From Candidatus Dechloromonas phosphorivorans (GTDB lineage: Bacteria; Pseudomonadota; Gammaproteobacteria; Burkholderiales; Rhodocyclaceae), in NCBI GenBank assembly GCA_016709495.1, contig JADJMS010000005.1, positions 83,836-147,835 on the forward strand: a stretch of DNA of 64,000 bases, given 5' to 3'. Shown in pieces: positions 39,141 to 48,568 of this stretch (its first letter is position 1; each line of letters starts with the position of its first letter). The notes under the pieces are model-generated. The model saw only the letters and a list, made by a program, of their open reading frames with translations. It made no database searches and was not told the origin of the DNA. The position numbers and the translations under genes were made by a program.

Positions 39141-41029
39141 TTGGCACCTCCCTTGCAACCGCCTGCCGTACCGCCAGCGCAGGGGACAGCGCTTTCGCGA
39201 TTGATCAACCACTTCCCATTGACCTTAATCATTTCAAGTGTTTTCTGGGTGGTGTCACGATAAAGATTAGATTGATAAACCTGACGGAACTCGGCAAAAG
39301 CCCGATCGTTTCCATCCTGGCGCACCTTCATGTCCAGAATATCCACCTTGATCGCATCGCGTCCGGCAATACGGCTACGGCGTAACTGGAACCAGTCTTC
39401 ACGAGAAATACCGCCATCCGGTGTAAAAGTCGGCGCATAGAAATTGATGTAATTGGAGTAATCCTTGGCAGTCCATGCAGCGGCCCAGGCCATCACCTGT
39501 TGCGTCACTTCGCCATCAGCACCAGCGGGAGCGGCTGGCGCAACGGCACCAGGAACGCCCGGGCGCCCCTTTTCAATCGCCGCCATCGCCCGATTATCAA
39601 GTGCCTCGCGATCAGTCGCTATCACACGAACCTCTTCAGGTGCGCAAAGCTGCGATGCATCAAATTGCGCCAGCTCATTTTGGCCCGGGGTCTCGGTATC
39701 GAGTTTCTCCAGCCCGAGGAATTCAAGCAAGGTCCCCATCCCGGCGTGCGTACGCAAATAGGCCAAAATCAGGTCCATATCAACGTTGACCGCAGAACGG
39801 CGCGCTGCCAACAGTTCGTTTTCGGTATCCAGCAAGTCAAGCAGGGTGCGCTGACCAACATCGTATTGATCACGATAGGCATCACGCGTTTTTTCCAGTT
39901 GCGACACCTGTGAATTTACGAACCCGGATTGCTGGCGAAGTCGACCAACATCGTTATAAGCGATGGCAAGCGTCTGGCGGGTGTCGCGACACGCCTTTTC
40001 ACGCAAGTCGAGTGAGATATTCTTGCGCTCGATATATTGCTTTTCACGCGCGCGGTCGGAACCGCCGTTGAACAGATTCCAAGTAACCACCAGTTCGGCC
40101 ACGTTATTTACGCGATCACCGGTTATCCCCTGATAGTTCGTGGTGTTGTCGGTGCGAGCACGAAAATCAAGTTTCGGGGAATACGCGGCGCGGCGAACAT
40201 CAATGTCGTATTGTGAAGCCTCAATATTCTCAACTGCCGCCAATAGCGCCGGGTTCTTCTTGAGCAGGATACCGAGTGCCTCTGCTTGAGTATTCGGGTG
40301 TTTCTGACCAACCAAGGCAGGCGGGAAGGTAATACTGGGCGGCTGACTATTGACCAGTCTCATGTAACGCGCCGTGACATCGTGCAGATTGGCATTTTCA
40401 GTTGTCAGATTCAGTTCTGCCAGCGCCAAACGGCTGCCTGCTTGTTCAAGATCAACCCGACGGCCGACACCGGATTGCGTGCGGCGAATTAACTGTTCGT
40501 AAGTGGCTTTGTGCTGAACGTAGTTATCTTCTGCAAGATTATTCAGGAAACGATAGCGCAACACATCCAGATACGCCCTTGATGCTTCAAGCGCGATATT
40601 TTCGGAGGCATCAAGTAATTCGTAATAACGAACCAGCTTGGCCTTGTCTAACCTGCGCACTTCGTTACGCGTGGCGAAGCCATCAAAAATCATCTGGTTC
40701 AGGCTGAGAACGTAGCCATTACGGTTGTAATCGTCTTTTACATTCAGCGGCGGCTGCTTCAGACTTTCCTTCGCAACGCCTGCGGTTGCATCGACACGCG
40801 GTAAAAACACACCGCGTGCAACACCAATTTCTTCAGCGGCTGCTTTGTAGTTGTGCCACTTGGAGACCACTTCCGGGCTATTGAGAATTGCACTTTGGGC
40901 AATTGTCTTGAGCGCAGCAAATTCGGGCGATTTCTGCGCAGCACTTCCCGGCGCAGTCGGCGTACCCGCTGAACATAACACTGGAAACGCCAGTGCTAGT
41001 GCCAGAGCGATAATCGATTTAGTATTCAT
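39137..41029 (-). CDS. TolC-family outer-membrane protein with C-terminal NTF2-like domain
   Basis: A 630-residue protein with a signal peptide (ending near LCSAGTP). A TolC/AggA-type outer-membrane efflux domain occupies about residues 35-450; recognisable parts are VVTWNLFNGGSDRAREK and YDVGQRTLLDLLDTENELL. From about residue 510 there is an extra domain (AWAAAWTAKDYSNYINFYAP, ... KTLEMIKVNGKWLI) that looks like an NTF2/SnoaL-like fold, as found in some peptidoglycan or type I secretion proteins. TolC proteins of this type (LapE) form the outer-membrane channel for giant adhesins. The divergent lapG-lapD pair supports that role. The start lies about 97 bases from the proposed lapG start. 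Confidence 0.88.
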   Translation of the reverse strand: MNTKSIIALALALAFPVLCSAGTPTAPGSAAQKSPEFAALKTIAQSAILNSPEVVSKWHNYKAAAEEIGVARGVFLPRVDATAGVAKESLKQPPLNVKDDYNRNGYVLSLNQMIFDGFATRNEVRRLDKAKLVRYYELLDASENIALEASRAYLDVLRYRFLNNLAEDNYVQHKATYEQLIRRTQSGVGRRVDLEQAGSRLALAELNLTTENANLHDVTARYMRLVNSQPPSITFPPALVGQKHPNTQAEALGILLKKNPALLAAVENIEASQYDIDVRRAAYSPKLDFRARTDNTTNYQGITGDRVNNVAELVVTWNLFNGGSDRAREKQYIERKNISLDLREKACRDTRQTLAIAYNDVGRLRQQSGFVNSQVSQLEKTRDAYRDQYDVGQRTLLDLLDTENELLAARRSAVNVDMDLILAYLRTHAGMGTLLEFLGLEKLDTETPGQNELAQFDASQLCAPEEVRVIATDREALDNRAMAAIEKGRPGVPGAVAPAAPAGADGEVTQQVMAWAAAWTAKDYSNYINFYAPTFTPDGGISREDWFQLRRSRIAGRDAIKVDILDMKVRQDGNDRAFAEFRQVYQSNLYRDTTQKTLEMIKVNGKWLINRESAVPCAGGTAGGCKGGAK

Positions 41030-41125
41030 GGAACCCCAGACTTTTTGATTTGTGCGATTTTATATTTAAGCAAGGTATTGAAATGCGCAATATTTCGCAC
41101 TCTTAACAATTCTTCACACCCACTT

Positions 41126-41791
41126 TTGCCTTCACGCGCAATCCTGACGATTATCAAGCGAATAACAGCCAGCCTGATGCTAGCAGCCGGGCTGAGTGCG
41201 CTTTTTCCGGTTTTTGGGCTTGATTTTGAGCGGATGCAGCAATCGCTAATGTCACGTTTTGGCCCAGGTCCCATCACAGTGTTTCGTGAGTGGCAGCAGA
41301 TGCTCGGCGAAGGGAGAACCGGAGCGGAGGCTGACAAGTTGCGTAAGGCGAACGATTTTTTCAACCGGCGCATTGCTTTTGATGACGACATAACGATCTG
41401 GGGACAATCGGATTATTGGGCGACACCTCTCGAAACCATCGGCAAAGGCCGTGCCGATTGTGAAGATTTCTCTATCGCCAAATATTATTCATTGATCGAA
41501 ATGGGCATCCCCGTCGCCAAATTGCGGCTGGTTTATGTCAAAGCACAATTGAATGGCGCCCAGCAGGCGCACATGGTGCTCGCTTACTACGCCAGCCCAA
41601 GCGCCGAACCGCTGGTTCTCGACAATTTGATCACCGATATTCGTCCCGCTTCGCGGCGCACCGACCTTTCTCCCATTTTCAGTTTCAACAGCGCCGGCTT
41701 GTGGCAAGGCACCGGAAACCAGTCGAGCAAGAGCAATCTCTCGCGCTGGCAGGATCTGCTGCAACGGGCACGTGCTGAAGGCTTTCAGTGA
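41126..41791 (+). CDS. lapG: LapG-type periplasmic cysteine protease
   Basis: A bacterial transglutaminase-like cysteine protease. LapG cuts the N-terminus of a surface adhesin when not held by LapD. The catalytic Cys is in GKGRADCEDFS, the His in QQAHMVLAYY and the Asp in LVLDNLITD. The N-terminus has a basic stretch and a hydrophobic signal (ITASLMLAAGLSALFPVFG). The start is uncertain: the TTG at 41126 gives a sensible signal peptide, while the frame is open further upstream to an ATG at 41045. It ends 10 bases before lapD. Confidence 0.87.
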   Translation: MPSRAILTIIKRITASLMLAAGLSALFPVFGLDFERMQQSLMSRFGPGPITVFREWQQMLGEGRTGAEADKLRKANDFFNRRIAFDDDITIWGQSDYWATPLETIGKGRADCEDFSIAKYYSLIEMGIPVAKLRLVYVKAQLNGAQQAHMVLAYYASPSAEPLVLDNLITDIRPASRRTDLSPIFSFNSAGLWQGTGNQSSKSNLSRWQDLLQRARAEGFQ

Positions 41792-41801
41792 GGTAATTTG
41801 C

Positions 41802-43717
41802 ATGTCACTCTTCCGACAACTTTGGCTTGCCGTTATTGCCAGTACGCTTATTGCCTTCACCGGCAGTTTGCTCGTCAGCATGGTTACCGCACGGCAATAT
41901 CTTGAGCAGCAACTGGCGATCAAGAATAACGATAACGCTGCATCGCTGGCGCTCTCCATGTCGCAATTGGCAAAAGACCCGATCACCATTGAGTTGCAAG
42001 TGGCGGCGGTGTTTGACAGCGGGCAGTACGCTTCGGTGCAGGTCATTGATCCGGAAGGCAAAGGTGATGATCGAACGCAGCAGCCCACCCAATGCCGGCA
42101 ATGTACCGGACTGGTTTATGCGCGTATTCCCAATTGAATCACACCTCGGCCAGGCGCAAGTCTCCACCGGGTGGACACAATTTGGTACCGTGCAACTGAT
42201 CAGCCACAAACAGTTTGCCTATCAGGAGTTGTGGAATGGCGGAATCAAGCTGATCCTCTGGTTCCTCGTCGGCGGCGGCATCATGGGCTTGCTCGGCATG
42301 AGGCTTCTGCGCCGCATCAAACGGCCTTTGGATGCAGTGGTTAATCAGGCGCAGGCGATCAGCGAACGCCGCTTCATCACGATCAAGGAGCCGCGAACAC
42401 TGGAACTAAAGAGTGTCGCACGCGCCATGAATGCAATGGTTGAACGGTTGAAAGCCATCTTTGCTGAAGAAGCAGCACGCCTTGAGCAGGTACGCCGCGA
42501 AGCCACGCAAGACAACCTCACCGGTCTCGCCAATCGTGCTTATTTCATGAACCAGCTTGATGCGGCGCTCAAGGATGACGATGCGGCACCATCAGGTAGT
42601 TTGCTTATCCTGCGTCTTAGCGATCTGGCCGGCATCAACAAACGCGCCGGGCGTGAAGCGGCGGACGAAGTGTTGCGCCGCATCGGCAAAGCCATGAGCG
42701 AAATCGTGAGCAAAACACCCGGCGCAGCGCCAGCCAGACTCAACGGCGCCGACTTTGCGCTATTGCTTCCGGGCCTAGACGATCCCACTGCACCAGCCGA
42801 AAAATTGCTCGACACCCTGCGCGACCTGGTCGCAGCAGACCTCATTGAACCAGGCAAAGTCGGCCACATTTCGAGCGGCCACTATCGCCACGGTGAGAGT
42901 GCCGGCCACTTGCTAGCGCATCTCGATGCCACGCTGGCCACAGCGGAAGGACAGGGCTCGCTGGCCTGGGCGCGCGCCGAATCAAATCAGGAAAAGGGTG
43001 TCGCCTCCAATGCTGACTGGAAAAAACTGCTCGAAGGTGCCATTTCTAGCCAGCGCCTGCGTCTCATCGAATTTCCCGGTGGCCGGCAATGGCGGCCAGA
43101 TGCTCCACCTTGAATGCCCGCTACGCCTGCAAGCCACTGAAAATGGTGAATGGCTGACGGCAGGAAGCTTCATGCCGATGGCTTCGCGCCTGGCAATGAC
43201 CAGCGACCTTGATTTGGCGGCGGCAAGGCTCGCGCTCGACCGCATTGCTGCCGGCACTCCGGCGGTTGCGGTCAACCTCTCAGGCGAGTCAATTTTTGAT
43301 ACCACCTTCCGCAACCGCCTGCAAAACCTGATCGCCAACCGCAAAGACCTTGCCCCGCGCCTGTGGCTGGAAGTTTCCGAAGTTGGCGCCTTCCGCCATT
43401 TCGAAGAATTCCGCGCTTTCTGCAACGCACTGCGCCCCCTTGGCTGCCGCCTCGGCATCGAACATTTTGGCCGCCAATTCAGCGAAATCGGCCACTTGCA
43501 CGACATCGGCCTCGATTACCTTAAAGTAGACGGCAGTTTCATCCGCGACATTGACAAACAACCGGGTAATCAAGCTTTCGTCAAAGGGCTATGCGGCATT
43601 GCCCACAATATTGGTTTGACTGTTATCGCCGAAGGCGTACAAAGCCCTGAAGAACTGGCTGCCTTGCCTGCGCTTGGCTTTGATGGTGCCACTGGTCCTG
43701 CTGTTCCGAGAAAGTAG
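41802..43717 (+). CDS. lapD: c-di-GMP receptor LapD, degenerate GGDEF-EAL (two frameshifts)
   Basis: LapD binds c-di-GMP and then sequesters LapG. The N-terminus has a membrane helix and a periplasmic domain. A second helix and HAMP follow (IKLILWFLVGGGIMGLLG). The GGDEF region reads NGADF instead of GGDEF, and the EAL-type domain lacks a normal EAL (HLECPLRLQ; LEVSEVGAF), so it is probably a non-enzymatic receptor. It ends GFDGATGPAV. Frames break at 42060-42062 (one extra A) and 43072-43074 (one extra T). The restored protein has about 637 residues. A cytoplasmic degenerate EAL and a periplasmic partner next door fit the LapD-LapG model. Confidence 0.9.
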
Positions 43718-43720
43718 TTT

Positions 43721-45189
43721 ATGGCAACAGAAATCGAATTAAAACTTCAGCTCAGCCCGAAGACAGCCAAAGCGCTGCCTGGTCACCCACTGCTGGCTGA
43801 AATAAGCTCACAGAAAATTCGCCTGCTTAACACCTACTTTGACACCCCTGAACTTGGCCTGCACGCCAAACGCATTGCCATGCGCTTTCGTGAAAAGGGC
43901 TGGCAGTGGCTGCTGACTGTCAAATCGGCAGAACCGGCCAGTGGCGGGCTGGCCATGCGCAACGAATGGGAATGCCCGGCAACACCGGGAGTTTTCAACT
44001 TCGACCATGTCGACAACCTTGATCTTCAGCGCTATCTGAACGAAGTCACGCCTGAGCTTGAACCCATCTTCACCACGGATTTCCGCCGCCAAATCTGGCA
44101 CGTTCCATTTGGCGAATCGCTGATCGAACTCGCACTTGATCGAGGCAAAATCGAAAGCCGAGGGAAAAGCACGCCGATCTGCGAGATTGAACTTGAACTG
44201 CTCTCCGGCCACGTCGCCGATATTTTTGCCCTGACTCGGCAACTGCAGGAAAGCCTGGACCTGCACCCAGCCATCGCCAGCAAGGCCGAGCGCGGCTACA
44301 ACCTGTTCTCCGGCACACCGCTGGCCCCCTTCCGCTCCAAACCCAGCCCGCTATCCGCCGAACTCAGTCCGGTCGAAGCCTTCCGCAGCATCGCCCTGAG
44401 CTGCCTCGAGCATTTCCAGCGTAATGAACACGGCCTGCGCGACAGCGAAGACCCGGAATACGTCCATCAAGCCCGCGTCGCCCTGCGCCGCCTGCGCTCG
44501 GCAATCAAACTATTCACCCCCGTCTTGCCCAATGACTTTGTCGCCGCCTACGGTGAAACTTGGAAAACTCTGGCCTGCGCCCTTGGCGATGCCCGTAACT
44601 GGGATGTTTTTCTCGATGAAACCCTGCCGCCAATCCGCGCCGCTTTCCCCAAGGAACCAGACGTCACTCGCCTGAAACGGGAAGGCCTGCGCCGCGCCCG
44701 CCGCGCCTGCAAAGCAGTAACCACCCTGATGGCACTGACGGAATACCCCAAACTGATCACCGAATTCACCGCCGCCGTCTTCGCCCTCAACGACATGGTG
44801 CCAATATCACTGGCGAACCTGTCCTCAACCAACTCACTCACCATGCCCGCAAAGCGCACAAGCTGGCAAGCCGCCACGCCGAACTGGAAGCCGCCGAACG
44901 CCACAAAATGCGCATCTGTTTCAAGAAACTCCGCTATACCCTGGAATTCTTCGCCCCCCTCCTTCCCGGTAAACGCCTCACTCCCTACCTGCGAACCCTC
45001 AACCAGCTTCAGGATGAACTAGGCCTGATCCATGACCATATAACCGCAGAGGCACTGATTGGTGTTGCACTGGCAAAACGTCCGAAGGGTGCGGTTCATG
45101 GGTGGGTGTTAGGCAGACATGCGCTGCTGATCGGGGAACTGCCGGATACGTTAGAGGTTTGGCTGAAGCAGAGGGAGCCTTGGAAATAA
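43721..45189 (+). CDS. CYTH-CHAD domain protein (frameshifted)
   Basis: The N-terminal CYTH domain begins ATEIELKLQL, with the ExExK motif for binding triphosphate. It continues with RFREKGWQWLLTVKS and CEIELELLSG. The C-terminal CHAD domain has conserved His/Arg helices (VHQARVALRRLRSAIKLF, and KMRICFKKLRYTLEFF in the second half), which bind polyphosphate. Such fusions act on inorganic triphosphate or bind polyphosphate granules. The frame breaks at about 44801; the tail continues NITGEPVLNQLTHHARKA in the next frame to the stop at 45189. It begins three bases after lapD. The restored protein is about 489 residues. Confidence 0.87.
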
Positions 45190-45201
45190 AACGGAAAACG
45201 C

Positions 45202-45954
45202 CTAAGGCAGTAAATGAGCCGCCCAAGAAGGCTTGCCTCGCCAAAAAAGATGATAGCTCTCGGAAATACTCCCAAAATAAAAATTATTTTGTGCAGCCAT
45301 TATCGCCAAGCTTTGCTGCGAGAAAAGGCTGATATGCCCATTTCTCGGAGCAGCATACCACCAGTCAAGTTTATTCTCTTTTGAAATATACTCATCTGAA
45401 ATTAAAGTGCTAAACAAAATAACCCCATCTTGACGCAGCAAAACCGCCAGATCATTCATTAGTTTATTTACATCGGGCACATGTTCAAATACTTCAAATG
45501 CTGTAATCAAGTCAAATGACCCAAGTTTACTTACCGAAGTATCTTTGTTAACAAATGGGTCATATGAAATGGAGTTCCATCCGGCCTCCACAAGCTTATT
45601 ACTCAACACACCTGCGCCACCACCGAAATCGAGGTGTGCAATTTTTCGATCGTTACCATCAAATGACTCAATAACACGCCCCGCATTATTAGAAGGTCGC
45701 ACCTCCATATAATCTGGATCGATTTTTAAATACTCCGCGTTATATACATATTTTTCGAAATCGGCCAAAGCCCATCCGTGCAATTCTGGAGAAAAACAAA
45801 AACCACAATTTTCGCACCAACAATAGTCAACAGAGAACCCGGATTTATCAAAAATCACACCAAATATTTCCATGCAAGACTTATTAAAGTCAACTGCGTC
45901 CAGCAAAGGTGAAATCCCACCACAAACAGGGCATTTAATTGAAGGCAAAACCAA
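45202..45954 (-). CDS. SAM-dependent methyltransferase with N-terminal cysteine cluster
   Basis: A 250-residue class I methyltransferase. Motif I reads HLDFGGGAGVLSNKL, with the acidic partner near SYDPFV, and a later DLITAFEVFEHVPD. Six cysteines near the N-terminus (CPVCGG and CWCENCGFC) probably bind zinc, as in sugar C-methyltransferases. The gene is AT-rich compared with the CYTH-CHAD gene beside it, and translation probably starts at a TTG. It is the last gene of the minus-strand glycosylation/pilin block, 14 bases after the FkbM gene. It may modify a glycan; the target is not visible. Confidence 0.82.
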   Translation of the reverse strand: MVLPSIKCPVCGGISPLLDAVDFNKSCMEIFGVIFDKSGFSVDYCWCENCGFCFSPELHGWALADFEKYVYNAEYLKIDPDYMEVRPSNNAGRVIESFDGNDRKIAHLDFGGGAGVLSNKLVEAGWNSISYDPFVNKDTSVSKLGSFDLITAFEVFEHVPDVNKLMNDLAVLLRQDGVILFSTLISDEYISKENKLDWWYAAPRNGHISLFSQQSLAIMAAQNNFYFGSISESYHLFWRGKPSWAAHLLP

Positions 45955-45968
45955 CTCTATCTTAAAAT

Positions 45969-46775
45969 TTATCGGCGAACGGGATGAAATGTACTATCGG
46001 TAATTTCAGCGCCACCACCCACAGACGACTCGAGCTCCTTTGGAATACAAAGCATATTGAATGCCGCCGTATTTTGATAAATATTGTCACTGTTACCAAA
46101 ATAATTATCCGGATTATAGAGCCTGACTATATGCCAATATAGTTTATAGTTCAACGCCCAACAAGCTTCAATCAGATCCTTGGACTTTTCAACACGATCG
46201 TTCTCGAGATATAAAATTGGTCGGCAGCGCTCTATGACCCTTACCGCCTTCAAGAACATGCTTCTCCATCCCTCGACATCTGCTTTAATCAATGCAACAT
46301 CGAAATCATGCATATGCATCAAGTGGAATTAAAGAAACATTAAAACCATCACCTTCCTCTTAAGGCTTACTGCGCCAAAATTTCCAGGCCTCCCATAATC
46401 AACACTGGGCACGACAATCGAGCCATGCTCTGCACCAATGGCATATGGCCATGCCAAAACGTTCTCCAAAGAATTGATTGACAAATTTGCACATAGATTC
46501 TGGAAAACAACAGGCTGAGGCTCAAAGGCATGAACCATTCCTTCGGACAAATATTTGCCCAATGGAACTGTATGACTTCCAATATTTGCACCAACCTCAA
46601 TTACGTGATCAGTTGGTTTAAGTAACTGTTTGAACAACTCAAACTCATGTTCAGAATATTCGCCGTATAACTCCAGCGCCATTCCAACGTAGTGATCATG
46701 GTGGTTATAAACAAAGGGACCATGCTTACCTTCAACCATTCTTTGATGGCCAACTAATTTAACTATATTTCTCAT
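45969..46775 (-). CDS. FkbM-family methyltransferase (two frameshifts)
   Basis: The upstream piece contains the FkbM/SAM motif HVIEVGANIGSHTVPLG and AFEPQPVVFQNL. The downstream piece contains DFDVALIKADVEGWR and PILYLEND, the typical FkbM C-terminal half. Between them the frame shifts near 46367 (one missing A restores SLKEEGDGFNVSLIPLDAY) and again near 46322. FkbM enzymes O-methylate sugars or other hydroxyls. The start overlaps the end of the restored ABC ATPase by four bases (ATGA), so it is co-expressed with that transporter. Confidence 0.82.
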
Positions 46776-47727
46776 GCACCAGCCTCTTCAATTTTCTGAA
46801 CGAATCGACAATATGCGCGCTCAAGGTTGTTTATATTCTTAATTGAATTAATTGTCATTTCTCGTTGAGTTTTTATTTCTAGAAATATCATCAATTAACA
46901 ATGGCAAATCACACTCTTTTACTTCCTTCTGCCACAACCTGGATGAAATTTTTTCAAATCCGTCAATTCCAGCGCCCCCTTCGACTGTAACTATATACCC
47001 TGACTCGCATTCGGTCAGAACCTCGCTAGTTGAACAAACAGCCTGAATTATTCCCTTATCAATAAATACAAATCTGTCAGCCAAGCGCTCTACATCATTC
47101 AATACATGTGATGAAAAAAATAAAGTTTTACCTGATGCACGAAATTCATCCAATATAACAACCACTTCCTGACGACCTATCGGGTCCAAACCTGATAAAG
47201 GCTCATCGAGAATCAAAAACTCAGGTTGGCATGCCAGCGCATGGGCAAGCGCAACACGCTGTGTCATTCCTTTCGAGAAAGTTCTGATTCGTTTATTTGC
47301 CACATGCTGAATTCTGAAACGTTCCAGCCAAGCCATACAGTGAGTTTCTAACGCCTTCTCATTTTGACTGGCATGGCAACGATGCATGCGCGAGCCATGC
47401 TTTAACAGTTCCAAGGGGTGTCAAACAGCCATAGAGATATGGACTCTCAGAAACATAAGCCACGCCTTTCGCGCTTCATGATCAACAACGGGCGCCCGTT
47501 CAAGAGAGCAAGGCCACTTGTCGGTTTTTGCAACCCAAGGATGATGCGGAGTGTTGTACTTTTCCCAGCACCATTGTTTCCTACAAATCCAACGGTCTCA
47601 CCTTTTGAGATTTTCAGTGAAACCTCATTCAGAGCGATATTAACGTTCTGGCTCCAAGTCTTTTATAAGCCATCGAAATCTTTTCAAGAACAACAACGGG
47701 TTCGATACTCTGTTCTGTATGACTCAT
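46772..47727 (-). CDS. ABC transporter ATP-binding protein, ABC-2 type (multiple frameshifts)
   Basis: Starts MSHTEQSIEPVVVLEK. It has Walker A GFVGNNGAGKSTT, the signature TFSKGMTQRVALAHAL (the FSKGM variant of many ABC-2 exporters), Walker B FLILDEPLSGLDP and the switch SSHVLND. Frame breaks lie near 47635, 47440-47410 and near the end; the last 28 residues (INNLERAYCRFVQKIEEAGA) come from a third frame. Its partner is probably the ABC-2 permease at 52184-53001, separated from it by the glycosyltransferase and one hypothetical gene. The start lies within the 3' end of the upstream gene. The substrate is unknown; position suggests export or processing of the small secreted protein or a glycan. 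Confidence 0.83.
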
Positions 47728-48567
47728 CAACGACAACCTTGAAATTACTGTTTTTTGTTGAAAAACGCACGCCACCAGACTGATCCAAAAAAACACAACA
47801 GTCCCCAAAGGATCACTTCGCATCTCTTCCGTCATCCCGGACTTCCCCAAGCTCCTCCAATTTATTTGGCAAGCAGCCGAATCGTTTCTGATAGATTGAT
47901 ACCAAACCCTGCAACCGTGCCAATCTTTCCTGCCGTTTAACACGAAGCATCAGGTGCGCAGAAAGTCCCGGATCACGTACATTTTGCGCCAAAGCGCGTA
48001 TCACGCCAATTGAAAGCTGTGGGTCATTCGAGCGTTCCAGCCAAGCAGCTGAAATAAATGCCATTGCTTGACGGGTTTGCTCATCTGGTGCTCTTGCAAG
48101 TGCAATTCTTCCGTATTCAGAAGCCCCTCGTGGATCATTCAGAAAATGTATCTGATTAAATCCATAGAAAAATGGCGCATAAAAATCATTTTTTCTACTG
48201 GCTGTTGCCCGGCGCAGAATATTTTGTGTTGGCGCAACATAGCCCTCCCACGGCAGCAAAGCAGTCGCCATCACATAATTATCTTCATGAGCAGGATTGA
48301 GAAACGAAGCATCCTCCTGAACCTTAGCCTGAGCGGCTAAAGTTTCCGGGGCAAAGCGTCGGTTCCTACCATCAAGGTTCGCCATACTGAAAAATTGGCG
48401 GCAAGATAACGGTCTCCCAGACCCACCATCAATTGCATGGGAATGGGCACTGCCACGGACATCTCTGAATGCTTCGTGGCTCTTGGAACTCGATGGTAAT
48501 TTGCCACGACAAAAGCTGTGGCGGACAGAATAACCGCCAGAAAATGTATGGCAATTCGCTTATTCAT
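47684..48567 (-). CDS. Membrane-anchored protein of unknown function (frameshifted)
   Basis: Starts MNKRIAIHFLAVILSAT, a signal anchor or signal peptide. A helical body follows, with TPR-like spacing (FYGFNQIHFLNDPRGASEYG; ERSNDPQLSIGVIRALAQ). The C-terminal part reads YQKRFGCLPNKLEEL, then GMTEEMRSDPLG and LDQSGGVRFSTKNSN in other frames, resembling the small C-terminal motif of some pseudopilin-associated proteins. Frames break near 48350, 47835 and 47795. I do not recognise a family with confidence. It begins one base after the glycosyltransferase stop and overlaps the ABC ATPase start, so it clearly belongs to this operon and may be an accessory lipoprotein-like subunit of the transporter. 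Confidence 0.65.
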
Positions 48568-48568
48568 T

